Part shown: in pieces, positions 54,229 through 62,112 of the stretch | How the letters are laid out: the number at the start of each line of letters is the position of its first letter | Position numbering within the stretch: the stretch's first letter is position 1 | Origin: Thermoplasmata archaeon | GTDB lineage: Archaea > Thermoplasmatota > Thermoplasmata > Lutacidiplasmatales > UBA184 | Length of the DNA: 64,000 bases | Reading direction: 5' to 3' | Assembly: GCA_022749815.1 (NCBI GenBank) | Contig: JAKIWV010000002.1 | Location: forward strand, 382,478 to 446,477 | Position numbers and translations under genes: made by a program | The notes under the pieces: generated by a model | What the model was told of the DNA's origin: nothing | The model's database searches: none | Seen by the model: the letters and a program-made list of their open reading frames with translations, nothing else

Positions 54229-54843
54229 GTGTACGGCTCACCTGGTGCGATGAGTTACGTCCCGCCCTCGGCGTCGACCGCGAAGACATTGATTCTGGTC
54301 GGTCTCATTCTACAACTGATCTTCGCGTTGGTCTTTCTGATCGGATTGGGAGCGCTCGCTCTCTTCGCTGCGAGCGTCGGGGGTTTCGCGGTCGTCATTG
54401 CGGGGGTCTACGTCGCACTCGGCGCAATCGGTTTCGTCTGGTTTGTTCTCGTATGGATGCTCTGCTACAAGCCCGTCACTGAAGGTCGATACGACTCTGC
54501 CAAGACTCCCACGCTCGTTTTCGCCATCCTGTCCATCGTGACGGGAGGAATCCTTTCGGGCATCCTCTATCTCATCGCATACATCAAGCTCGGAGACGCC
54601 GTCCGCGAGCAACAGATGCCCCCCCAGGGATACCCGGGCGCTCCGATTGCGCCCTCGATGCCCTACGCCCCGCAGCCGATGGCGCCGACGATGCCCTACG
54701 CGCCGCAGCCGATGGCGCCCATGGCTCCGGCCCCAGCACCCCCCATGCCGGGCGCGGTCATGTGCCCGAAGTGCGGCAAGCCGGCCACGTTCGTCGCGCA
54801 GTACAACCGGTACTACTGCTACACCGATCAGCAGTACGTCTGA
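54229..54843 (+). CDS. Membrane protein with 11-residue repeats and C-terminal zinc knuckle
   Basis: 204 residues from GTG. Three or four hydrophobic helices (LILVGLILQLIFALVFLIGLGALALFAA, VVIAGVYVALGAIGFVWFVLVWMLCY, TLVFAILSIVTGGILSGILYLIAYI) are followed by a Pro-rich cytoplasmic linker holding two tandem copies of MPYAPQPMAPT, then MCPKCGKPATFVAQYNRYYCYTDQQYV, a C-x-x-C-G knuckle with one further Cys, typical of archaeal tail zinc ribbons. It looks like a membrane scaffold displaying a small zinc domain in the cytoplasm. Confidence 0.72.
   Translation: MYGSPGAMSYVPPSASTAKTLILVGLILQLIFALVFLIGLGALALFAASVGGFAVVIAGVYVALGAIGFVWFVLVWMLCYKPVTEGRYDSAKTPTLVFAILSIVTGGILSGILYLIAYIKLGDAVREQQMPPQGYPGAPIAPSMPYAPQPMAPTMPYAPQPMAPMAPAPAPPMPGAVMCPKCGKPATFVAQYNRYYCYTDQQYV
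54658..54723 (+). repeat. Two tandem 33-bp units inside the membrane-protein gene
   Basis: Each unit encodes MPYAPQPMAP plus one variable residue (Thr, Met). The units differ at only a few bases, pointing to recent duplication. Confidence 0.75.
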
Positions 54844-54905
54844 GCTAGGGGGTTCGGAGCGGCCGACCGGCCACCAGGGCTTGGGTTCGGCGTAAGGGGA
54901 CGGGC

Positions 54906-55031
54906 ATGGATAGTGCGCAAGAGCTGGCCGATGCGCTGGACCGTCGCCGGAACAGAAAGCGGAAGATCCGTCCCCGATATCGCCACGTCCGCCCGTCGAT
55001 CCGGCGGACCGGACGTTCGACTCGCCGGTAA
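54906..55031 (+). CDS. Possible very basic 41-residue protein
   Basis: From ATG it reads an acidic-helical start (MDSAQELADALDRRRNRKRK) and continues with an Arg-rich tail. It lies 21 bases upstream of the small zinc-ribbon gene in the same direction. A nucleic-acid-binding peptide is imaginable, but Arg-rich frames arise easily in GC-rich DNA, so support is weak. Confidence 0.25.
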   Translation: MDSAQELADALDRRRNRKRKIRPRYRHVRPSIRRTGRSTRR

Positions 55032-55052
55032 CCCCAGGGCCGCGGTATTCGC

Positions 55053-55190
55053 ATGCCCTGTCCGAAGTGCCGCCACCCGGACTCGGACCATGTTCAACGA
55101 CCTCCCCCGACGGTCCCGTTCTGCGTCCGGTGCCAGACCTGGTGTCTGGACCCGCGGCCCAAGGCCGTTTGGCGCGGCGTGAAAACGTAG
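55053..55190 (+). CDS. Small zinc-ribbon protein (45 residues)
   Basis: From ATG: MPCPKCRHPDSDHV, a Pro-rich turn, then FCVRCQTWCLDP and a basic tail. The spacing C-x2-C-x-H-x4-H ... C-x2-C-x3-C is a classic short zinc ribbon. Such mini-proteins are common in archaea and often bind RNA or proteins; no closer family is named. The cysteine pattern resembles the start-less frame at 30629-30919. Its end is 13 bases from the end of the convergent oxidoreductase gene. Confidence 0.6.
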   Translation: MPCPKCRHPDSDHVQRPPPTVPFCVRCQTWCLDPRPKAVWRGVKT

Positions 55191-55203
55191 CCGAGGCGCC
55201 GGC

Positions 55204-57276
55204 TCAGCCGGCCCCGCCTCGGAGCCGATCGATCACGGACCGAGAAGTGCGTCGGGCCATCGCCATGATGGTGATCATCGGGTTTACGCCCGGCGCGGTC
55301 GGAAACACGGAAGCGTCGGCGACGAAGAGGTTGGGAACCGACCACAGCTCCCCCGAAGGCTGAACGGCACTCACGCGAGCGTCGTCCCCCATCGGACAGG
55401 AACCCATCAGGTGGGCACTGAACTGCATGCACCGATTCGGGGCGAGGCTCCGCTCATGGACCTGGTCCAGGAACCGCTGCATCTCCCCGTCGGTCAGACG
55501 ATCACCGGCGGCTCGGATGTCCACGGGGAGGGAATGGATCGTGACCAGGCTCTTGGCGCCGGCGGCCGCGAGCACGCGACCGGTCTCCTGGATCCCTCTC
55601 CGCACCTCCTCCTGGTCCGCCCTGTTGAGCGCGTAGTGAACCCGCGCCTCACCGTGAGCGTCGAGGCTGACCCGGCCCCGGCTGCGCTCCCTGAGAAGCA
55701 CTATCGTGGCCGTCGAATGCACGTAGCGGTCGAGCATCCATTGCTTGTGGGACCGGCCGTCGGGCCATGGGGTGGCGAGCGCGAAGAGACCAGGGTGGGC
55801 CGGCGCCGCCTCCATCCAGAACCCGTGGCCGGTGCCCTCCCAGTCCTGGAAGCGGGTCACCGCCACGCTCTGGGGGGGACCTGCCCAAGCGCGAACCTCC
55901 TCTGCCATCTCACCGGCCACGGCCGTGGTGGGGTGCAGCCGGAGCCCCCGACCGATGGGGCCGGCGCGAACCCCGGACCGCAAGAGCAGCACGGGGGTCT
56001 CGATGGCGCCACCTGCGAGGACCGCGACGCGACACTTCACACGAATCGAATGGGCGACTCCCGCGCCGGATTCGTGCCGGGCGAGCACGGCCCGGATCCC
56101 GTTCCCGCCGAGCTCCAGGGTGTCCGCGCGGGTCTCGAAAAGGAACCGAGCACCGGCTCGCTGCGCCCCCGGTAGGAGATTAAGGATCGTCGACCGTTTG
56201 CAGGCATAGGCACAGCCGAAGCCGCAAAAGTCGCAGCGTTGCCGGCATCCAACGGCGTTCCGGTGGAGCACATGGAAATCTACCCCCTCGCGATAGCCCA
56301 GCGCGAGAGAGCCCCGCCACAGCGCGTCATTGTTCGGATTCCGTTGGCTCTCCCGGTCGTTGACCTCGAGCGCTTGCCAGATCGCTTCGATGTCCGCGGC
56401 GAACTCTGGGGAGTGGAGGCCGGAGATACCGTACTTCGTTTCCCACTCGCGAAGGATTTGGCCAGGAGGGCGTAGGCACGCCATCCAGTTCACGAAGGTT
56501 CCGCCGCCGGCTCCTCGTCCCGCGAGGAGCTGGAACGACAGGTCGTCGGTGGTGAGGGTTCCGGCGCGGCCGAACGCCCGGCGGGTCATCTGGTATTCGC
56601 TGGGGCTCACGCTCCCGGCGGTCGTGTATGAGCCTCCCTCGAGAACGACGACGGAGAAGCCAGCCCGTTGGATTTCGAACGCCGCGACGCTGCCCCCCGC
56701 CCCCGAACCGATCACGCAAACGTCGGCGGCGAGGTCGAGGTCCCGATCCGGAACGATCGATTCTAGGAGGCGATCATCCGGGCCGATCGCGGGAGGAACG
56801 GGGAACGAAGCCCGGTACCCAATGTCGACCCAGTTGGGGTTGACGCCGTGAGCAGTGGGGAGCGCGTAGAACAGGGAGCACGCCAGGCGCTTCAGGGCCT
56901 GGAAGCCGGACCGCTTCCGGCCAATCCGGCTGTCCCTCCACCCTCCAAGGTACTGGGCGCGAGCGTCGGGGGCGAGTCCAGAAAACCGGACCGCCCGACC
57001 GCCGAGGAGCAAGTTCATCCCCGGGCTTTCGACGGTTCGAAGGAGTTGGTGCAGCTCGACCGTTTGGCGCGTCCCGAATTGCTCACGGACTATCTCGACG
57101 ATCTGGGTGTCGACGCCGATGTCCGAAGCTTTCCGGCCGTAGAACGCGGAATGAGGCTCGCCCCCGGCGACGGCCGGGACGAACGTGTCGCAGATGTTCC
57201 GGAGCGTGACCAGCTCTTCCGGTGAAAACTCGACCGTGAGGGGGGGCCTCCGGTCGGCCTCTATCGAGCGGGACAA
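55204..57276 (-). CDS. GMC oxidoreductase (long-chain alcohol oxidase-like) with Cys cluster
   Basis: 690 residues from TTG. An N-terminal region of about 180 residues (PPLTVEFSPEELVTLRNICDTFVPA ...), like that of fatty-alcohol oxidases and gluconate-2-dehydrogenase small subunits, precedes the FAD motif DVCVIGSGAGGSVAAFEIQRAG near 185. Typical GMC segments follow: GRGAGGGTFVNWMACLRPP, LAGGAIETPVLLLRSG, and the C-terminal SAHLMGSCPMGDD and FVADASVFPTAPGVNPMITIMAMA with the active-site His/Asn region. Near 345 is C-x3-C-x2-C-x3-C-x3-C (GCRQRCDFCGFGCAYACK), which could hold an Fe-S cluster. The substrate is an alcohol or sugar. Confidence 0.85.
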   Translation of the reverse strand: MSRSIEADRRPPLTVEFSPEELVTLRNICDTFVPAVAGGEPHSAFYGRKASDIGVDTQIVEIVREQFGTRQTVELHQLLRTVESPGMNLLLGGRAVRFSGLAPDARAQYLGGWRDSRIGRKRSGFQALKRLACSLFYALPTAHGVNPNWVDIGYRASFPVPPAIGPDDRLLESIVPDRDLDLAADVCVIGSGAGGSVAAFEIQRAGFSVVVLEGGSYTTAGSVSPSEYQMTRRAFGRAGTLTTDDLSFQLLAGRGAGGGTFVNWMACLRPPGQILREWETKYGISGLHSPEFAADIEAIWQALEVNDRESQRNPNNDALWRGSLALGYREGVDFHVLHRNAVGCRQRCDFCGFGCAYACKRSTILNLLPGAQRAGARFLFETRADTLELGGNGIRAVLARHESGAGVAHSIRVKCRVAVLAGGAIETPVLLLRSGVRAGPIGRGLRLHPTTAVAGEMAEEVRAWAGPPQSVAVTRFQDWEGTGHGFWMEAAPAHPGLFALATPWPDGRSHKQWMLDRYVHSTATIVLLRERSRGRVSLDAHGEARVHYALNRADQEEVRRGIQETGRVLAAAGAKSLVTIHSLPVDIRAAGDRLTDGEMQRFLDQVHERSLAPNRCMQFSAHLMGSCPMGDDARVSAVQPSGELWSVPNLFVADASVFPTAPGVNPMITIMAMARRTSRSVIDRLRGGAG

Positions 57277-57283
57277 TATAATC
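57276..57283. promoter_or_regulatory. AT-rich TATA-like element between divergent genes
   Basis: AATATAAT lies at the TTG start of the GMC gene and 38 bases before the GTG of the deacetylase gene. It is nearly symmetrical; the deacetylase gene is the likelier target because the element overlaps the GMC start. Confidence 0.4.
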
Positions 57284-57317
57284 CCGGGGCCGTGTCGGTC
57301 CTCGGGCGGGGACGAGC

Positions 57318-58526
57318 GTGGCTCACCGGTGTTCCCTTCGGGTAATCTGGGACCCCGCCTTCGAGCGCTACGACTTCGGCCCGACCCATCCCTTCACGGA
57401 AAAGAGCCGATGGATGGCCGTCCGCCTGATGGACGAAGCCGGCCTGTTCGATCCGTCGGAGCCGACCGCCCCCCAGCGGATCGCCTCTGTGCCCGCGGCG
57501 ACGCGAAAGGAACTCCTCCGCTTCCATCGGGAGGACTATCTGTCATTGGTCGAAGGATTGAGCGAGCGCCGGGGCGGCCCTCCGTTCGACGCGGGAGATA
57601 CCCCCTCGTTTCCGGGATGCTACGCGGCTGCGGCGTCGGTAGTCGGTGGAACCTTGGCGGGAGTCCGCCTCGTCCGGGATACCCCGTCGATCCATGCATT
57701 CAATCCGGCCGGCGGCCTCCACCACGCCCACCCGGGTCGCGCCAGTGGTTTCTGCATCTTCAACGATCTCGCCGTAGGAATCTGGAGCCTCCAAGAAGCG
57801 GCCGCGACCCCCTCGCGCGTGGCCTACATCGACATCGATGTACACCACGGAGACGGGGTGATGTACGGGTTCTACGACGACGGGGCCGTTCTCGACATCG
57901 ACTTCCACCAGGACGGCCGCACAATCTTTCCGGGGACCGGGTTTCCCTCGGAGACGGGCCGCGGCGACGGGGCGGGCCTCAAGGTCAACATCCCGTTGCC
58001 TCCCGAGACGGGCGACGAGGCATTCATTCCCCTCTTCGAGCAGATCGTTCCCACGATGGTTCGGTCCTATCGACCGGACCTGATCATCCTCCAATGCGGC
58101 ATGGATGCCCACATCGGGGACCGTCTCGGGGGCCTGCAGTACACTCCGGCGGCCTATCTCCGGGCCGTCGACCTGACTCATTCCCTGGCGCACGAGCTTT
58201 GTGGCGGTCGTCTCGTGGTCACGGGAGGGGGTGGGTACACCCCGGAAAACGTCTCGAGGGGGCTCGCCCGGGTGGCGGGTCAACTCGGTCAACGCTCGGC
58301 GCTCGGAACCCCCGGTCAGCCGCTCCCGTCGGCATGGCGCCAGGAATTCGCGCGGGAGTTCGGCCACTCGGCCCCCCGCACCTGGGACGAGGGCCCGACG
58401 CCCGAAGGCTCGCTGTGGACCCCGGACCGGTCCAAGAGCCTCTTGGGCACGCTCGCCGAGCGCCTTGGGGTCCGGTGGGACCAGTCCGAGGTTACCCCGG
58501 GGGAAGCTTCGCAGGCTCCAGGCTGA
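57318..58526 (+). CDS. AcuC/histone-deacetylase-family zinc amidohydrolase
   Basis: 402 residues from GTG. Active-site motifs are complete: AGGLHHAHPGRASGFCIFND with the tandem His proton relay, YIDIDVHHGDGV with two zinc ligands (Asp, His), DFHQDGRTIFPGTG, QCGMDAHIGDRLGGL with the third Asp, and VVTGGGGYTPENVSRG. The enzyme removes acetyl or other acyl groups from lysines (acetyl-CoA synthetase in AcuC systems), polyamines or histones. The N-terminal FGPTHPFTEKSRWMAVRLMDEAGL is typical of the AcuC branch. The 3' end overlaps that of the convergent AlaX gene by 35 bases. Confidence 0.92.
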   Translation: MAHRCSLRVIWDPAFERYDFGPTHPFTEKSRWMAVRLMDEAGLFDPSEPTAPQRIASVPAATRKELLRFHREDYLSLVEGLSERRGGPPFDAGDTPSFPGCYAAAASVVGGTLAGVRLVRDTPSIHAFNPAGGLHHAHPGRASGFCIFNDLAVGIWSLQEAAATPSRVAYIDIDVHHGDGVMYGFYDDGAVLDIDFHQDGRTIFPGTGFPSETGRGDGAGLKVNIPLPPETGDEAFIPLFEQIVPTMVRSYRPDLIILQCGMDAHIGDRLGGLQYTPAAYLRAVDLTHSLAHELCGGRLVVTGGGGYTPENVSRGLARVAGQLGQRSALGTPGQPLPSAWRQEFAREFGHSAPRTWDEGPTPEGSLWTPDRSKSLLGTLAERLGVRWDQSEVTPGEASQAPG

Positions 58527-59220
58527 GGTACAAGCGCTTGTTCCGCGCCCCTTTGTTCTCGATCTTTTGTAGGGTGACTGGTCCGACCTCCGCCGTGGAC
58601 CGGACGTGGGTGCCTCCGTCGGCCTGGGCGTCGAATCCCTGGATGTCGATGACGCGCAGCTCCCGCACGTCGGGGACGAGCTGAGCCTCGACGCGCACGA
58701 GGCCCGGGTCCCGGTCGAGCTCGTCCCTGGGTACGAAACGGACGGATACAGTTAGGGCTTGGTCGACGATCCGGTTGACCTCCGCGACGACCGTTTCGGC
58801 GAGCACTCGGTCGAAGTTGGGGAGAGAGAGGTCCATCCGCGCCCGGTCGATGTAGATCTGTCCGCCGGTGATGTCCGACCCGTACTGGTGATACACGACC
58901 CCGCTCAAGATGTGCAGGCACGTGTGATACCGCATGTGGGCGTACCGCCGATTCCAGTCGACCGCTCCGTGGACGGTTTCCCCCATCGGTGGAGACGGGC
59001 CCTCGAATCGATGGACGATCCCTTCCGCCGACTTCGCGACGTCGGTGATGGCCCACTCGCTTCCGGACCGTCCGATCAAGCGGCCCACATCGGCCGGTTG
59101 GCCTCCACCTTCGGGGTAAAACGCGGTACGGTCGAGGATCGCGGCGCCGGCCGACGCGGCCACCACACGGGCATCGAATTCGCGGAGGTACGCGTCGACT
59201 AGATAGAGCGCCTCGGTCAT
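58492..59220 (-). CDS. alaX: Alanyl-tRNA editing protein AlaX
   Basis: 242 residues from ATG 59220, with GGAGGA just upstream and a TTAAAT element about 28 bases away. The AlaRS-type editing domain is clear: AFYPEGGGQPADVG, the first zinc motif in RYHTCLHILSGV (H-x3-H), ITGGQIYIDR, and the second motif DAQADGGTHVRSTAEVG. In the usual C-G-G-T-H form of the second motif the first ligand is Cys; here it is Asp or absent (A-D-G-G-T-H). It deacylates Ser- or Gly-tRNA(Ala). The gene runs convergently into the deacetylase gene. Confidence 0.88.
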   Translation of the reverse strand: MTEALYLVDAYLREFDARVVAASAGAAILDRTAFYPEGGGQPADVGRLIGRSGSEWAITDVAKSAEGIVHRFEGPSPPMGETVHGAVDWNRRYAHMRYHTCLHILSGVVYHQYGSDITGGQIYIDRARMDLSLPNFDRVLAETVVAEVNRIVDQALTVSVRFVPRDELDRDPGLVRVEAQLVPDVRELRVIDIQGFDAQADGGTHVRSTAEVGPVTLQKIENKGARNKRLYLSLEPAKLPPG

Positions 59221-59358
59221 TCCTCCGACAGTGCAATCGAGGGGCCATTTAACCTCGTAACACGCCCAACGGCGGTGCAGTCCAGAGGAAGCCTCATGGA
59301 CCGGAGGTAGCTCCCCGGTTCCGGCCCGAGACGAGGGTCCACGGGAGACTCGGAAGTC

Positions 59359-60585
59359 ATGGTGATCCGGATCCGTTCCGTCGAACCGATCGTCACCGGG
59401 TCCCCTCGGGGGGAGCCCTCGTCCCCCTGGAGCAGTACCATGGTTCTCGTCCGGGTGACGACGAGCAACGGCCAGGTCGGTTGGGGAGAGGCGCCCACCA
59501 CGCTCATGACGCTCCCGATCCGGGAGAGCGTGAAGGAGGTCGCCCGTTTCTACGAGGGTCGACCGTTGGACGGGCAGCATCGGGCGTTCTCCGATTTCTG
59601 TCGTTACTCCTTCTACCGGTCCCGCTCGATGGAGGCGACCTCAGCGCTCAGCGCGGTCGACATTGCCTGCCACGACTTGCTGGGCAAGGAACTCGGCGCA
59701 CCGATCCACCGGATGCTCGGTGGGGCTCTCCATGATTCGCTGCGCGCCTACGCCAACGGCTGGTACCCGGATTGCATCGACCCTTCCGCGTTCGCTGAGA
59801 AGGCGCGAGGGATCGTCCGTCGCGGCTTCACCGCGCTCAAGTTCGACCCGTTCGGTGACCAGTACGGGACGTTGTCCAGCCCGGGACTGGCCGCCGCGTC
59901 GGCGCGCGTGCACGCGGTCCGCGAAGCCGTCGGGCCTACGGTCGACCTCCTCATCGAGTTCCACGGCCGGTTCCTCCCCGCGGCGGCGGTCCGAGCGGGA
60001 ATCGAACTGGACCAATACCACCCTCGGTTCATGGAAGAGCCGGTCCAACCGGAATATTGCGACGCCCTCGCGGAGTTTCGGAGAACGGTCCGCACACCGG
60101 TGGCGCTGGGGGAGCGGCTCCTCACCCCGGCGGACTTCGAGAGCTTCCTGCGTCGTGGCCTGGTGGACGTCGTCCAGCCGGATATCACGAACTCGGGGGG
60201 ATTCACCTCCGGCGTTGCGATCGGCGGGGTGGCATCGGCCTTCGGAGCTCCGGTCGCCTACCACAACGCGTTCGGGCCGGTCCAGACCGCCGCGACGCTC
60301 CAGCTCGTCGCCACCCTGCCCACGTTCCTCCTTCAGGAGAGCTTCGAGACGAGCTGGCCCGAATGGAAGCGGCGGCTCGTAAAGGGGTACACTCTGGAGG
60401 ACGGCGCCTTCCAAGTTCCGTCGGGCCCGGGCCTAGGCATCACGGTGGATGAGCGCCGCGTCGAGGAGGCGCAGTCCGATGCGATGGAGCCAATCGGGCC
60501 CGATCCGCCCTGGGTGATCGCCGGCACCTGGGTCCGCCGTCCGGCGACCCCTCGGCACGGCCGGAGCGTGGGCAAGCGCCGCTGA
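59359..60585 (+). CDS. Mandelate racemase/enolase-superfamily sugar-acid dehydratase
   Basis: 408 residues. N-terminal capping domain (VLVRVTTSNGQVGWGEAPT) and a TIM barrel. Catalytic and metal residues in order: LKFDPF, LIEFHGRFL (Glu where galactonate/gluconate dehydratases usually have Asp), FMEEPVQP, ALGERLLTP, VQPDITNSGG, and the acid-base His in YHNAFGPVQ. The FHGR and YHN(A/P) segments point to the galactonate/gluconate dehydratase branch, which makes 2-keto-3-deoxy sugar acids in the non-phosphorylated Entner-Doudoroff route of Thermoplasma relatives. The C-terminal 50 residues are a variable basic extension. Confidence 0.85.
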   Translation: MVIRIRSVEPIVTGSPRGEPSSPWSSTMVLVRVTTSNGQVGWGEAPTTLMTLPIRESVKEVARFYEGRPLDGQHRAFSDFCRYSFYRSRSMEATSALSAVDIACHDLLGKELGAPIHRMLGGALHDSLRAYANGWYPDCIDPSAFAEKARGIVRRGFTALKFDPFGDQYGTLSSPGLAAASARVHAVREAVGPTVDLLIEFHGRFLPAAAVRAGIELDQYHPRFMEEPVQPEYCDALAEFRRTVRTPVALGERLLTPADFESFLRRGLVDVVQPDITNSGGFTSGVAIGGVASAFGAPVAYHNAFGPVQTAATLQLVATLPTFLLQESFETSWPEWKRRLVKGYTLEDGAFQVPSGPGLGITVDERRVEEAQSDAMEPIGPDPPWVIAGTWVRRPATPRHGRSVGKRR

Positions 60586-60700
60586 GTCAGCTCCGCGAGC
60601 GACCGTCCCACTTCGCCTTTAGGGCAGGAGCGACCGAGTTAGTCCTCCCCGTCCGCAGGGGGTCCGTTGTATAACCGCTCTCTCGGAGGACGCACGAAGT

Positions 60701-60710
60701 CCTAAATACG
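60701..60710 (+). promoter_or_regulatory. TATA-like box of the secreted-protein operon
   Basis: CCTAAATACG, about 55 bases before ATG 60761. A GGAG lies nearer the ATG, so a leadered transcript of about 30 bases is likely. Confidence 0.45.
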
Positions 60711-60760
60711 TATTCATACACATTCCACCCTGCCCCAGGGGCGCGGAGAGTACGGCCCGG

Positions 60761-61354
60761 ATGAAGCGACGGCAACGAACGGTCTACCTCGTGACCATCG
60801 CTGCGATGGTCGCCATGATCGGCGGATACGCGTTGGCGGCGACGACCGTGACGATTTTCGCGCCTCCCCAGTCTTCGAACGTTACCCAGGGAGGGACCCT
60901 CGGAGGCTTTTCGTCCATGGCTACGGTGACTTCGGAGCAATTGGTCGTGGTGTCCGCCGCGATGTCGGCCGTCCTCTCGGCCGGAGCCCAGGGCGCCTCG
61001 GCCGGATTGTCTGGAACGTCGACCCAGCTCGCCGTCTGCGCCGGCGCGCCGTGCGCCTCCCAGACCTTCAAGGCCGCCACCCCGACCACGACGACCGGCG
61101 ACTACGGGGAACAGATTACCCTGAACGTATTCCAGTCGGCCGCGAATTCGGCCATCGGTTTCGACATGGCGATCACGGTTGTGACCACTGCGGGCACCGT
61201 GACTGCGTTCGGATACGTCCAAATCCCGACCAGCGCCGTGACCCAGACGATCCCGGTCTTCCTCTTTGTAGACCTCGGTACCACCAACGCGCCGGTCATC
61301 ACCGCGGTATCAGTCGTTTTCAATCAATGTTCTACCGGGACGACCTGCCCGTAA
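60761..61354 (+). CDS. Secreted or membrane-anchored beta-rich protein 1
   Basis: 197 residues. A basic start (MKRRQRTVYL) and hydrophobic segment to about residue 27 (VTIAAMVAMIGGYALAA) form a signal peptide or anchor. The rest is Thr/Ala/Val-rich beta sequence with few charges. Cysteines come in a C-A-G-A-P-C pair near residue 95 and at the very end, C-S-T-G-T-T-C-P, suggesting disulfides. The last 30 residues (LFVDLGTTNAPVITAVSVVF) match the protein encoded next, so the two are paralogues. No family is recognised; low charge and a TAT-rich style recall pilin-like or matrix proteins. Confidence 0.7.
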   Translation: MKRRQRTVYLVTIAAMVAMIGGYALAATTVTIFAPPQSSNVTQGGTLGGFSSMATVTSEQLVVVSAAMSAVLSAGAQGASAGLSGTSTQLAVCAGAPCASQTFKAATPTTTTGDYGEQITLNVFQSAANSAIGFDMAITVVTTAGTVTAFGYVQIPTSAVTQTIPVFLFVDLGTTNAPVITAVSVVFNQCSTGTTCP

Positions 61355-61376
61355 CGCCCGCCAAGTCGCCCACCCC

Positions 61377-61400
61377 GGGGGACGGCGCAAGCCGTCCCCC
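61377..61400 (+). other. Ten-base-pair hairpin with GCAA tetraloop between the secreted-protein genes
   Basis: GGGGGACGGC, loop GCAA, GCCGTCCCCC: a perfect 10-bp stem closed by a GNRA-type loop, followed by AAAAA. It lies in the 68-base gap between two genes of one operon, so it could stop or slow transcription, protect the upstream mRNA, or mark a processing site. Confidence 0.75.
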
Positions 61401-61422
61401 AAAAACCGTTTCCCGTGGGGAT

Positions 61423-62112
61423 ATGAACGCAGCCGCTCGTGACGCGGGGCACGGGGGAAAACCGGAAGCGCCCGGCCCGCCGCCCTCGGCCGGGCTCCGC
61501 CGTTTCTCGCTCGACCGTCCCGGTCGTCCGTGCGTATTGGTGCTCGGTGCAATCCTTGCCGTGTTCCTGCTAAATCTCCAGGGCGAGGCGTCGGCCGCCA
61601 CCAGCGTCACGCCTCAGTCGCCGGACCCATACTCGGTCACCCAAGTGGGCGCGCCTCCGGGAGCGCCCACGACGCTGCGAGCGACCGTGGTCGTTCGAGC
61701 CACCGCAGCGCTCGCCGGCCTGCCGGCGGCCGGAACCCAGCGCGCGGGAACGGCGGGGGTGGCCGGCGTTCCGCGCGCCTTGCCGACCTGCCGCGTCGCC
61801 GCGTGCTTGGATCGATATGTTGTCGCAAGTCCGGCGGGCCTCATTGTGCGGGATTTCGCAGAGCGCGTGACATTCACACTCCCGCAACCGCAAGCGCCGC
61901 CGGGGACGTCGACGGGATTCATGGTTGAGATCCTAATCCACACGACCGCAGGATGGACCTCCGGACGCGCCTACTTGGCGACGGGCACAACCCCCCGAGC
62001 GGCCACGATCACTCTCCAGCTCTTTGTTGACCTGGGCACGCAGGTGGCCCCCACGATCCTTTCCGTTCAGACCACAGTAGACACGTGCTCGGCGGCAACG
62101 AGTTGTCCATGA
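61423..62112 (+). CDS. Secreted or membrane-anchored beta-rich protein 2
   Basis: 229 residues from ATG 61423. A 35-residue Pro/Arg-rich cytoplasmic leader precedes one hydrophobic segment (CVLVLGAILAVFLLNL), then an external domain with the layout of protein 1: PDPYSVTQVGAPPGAP, a C-R-V-A-A-C pair near 122, ERVTFTLPQPQAPPGTSTGF and the shared ending LFVDLGTQVAPTILSVQTTVDTCSAATSCP-type segment with two Cys and C-terminal Pro. Its stop overlaps the next ATG (ATGA). Confidence 0.7.
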   Translation: MNAAARDAGHGGKPEAPGPPPSAGLRRFSLDRPGRPCVLVLGAILAVFLLNLQGEASAATSVTPQSPDPYSVTQVGAPPGAPTTLRATVVVRATAALAGLPAAGTQRAGTAGVAGVPRALPTCRVAACLDRYVVASPAGLIVRDFAERVTFTLPQPQAPPGTSTGFMVEILIHTTAGWTSGRAYLATGTTPRAATITLQLFVDLGTQVAPTILSVQTTVDTCSAATSCP

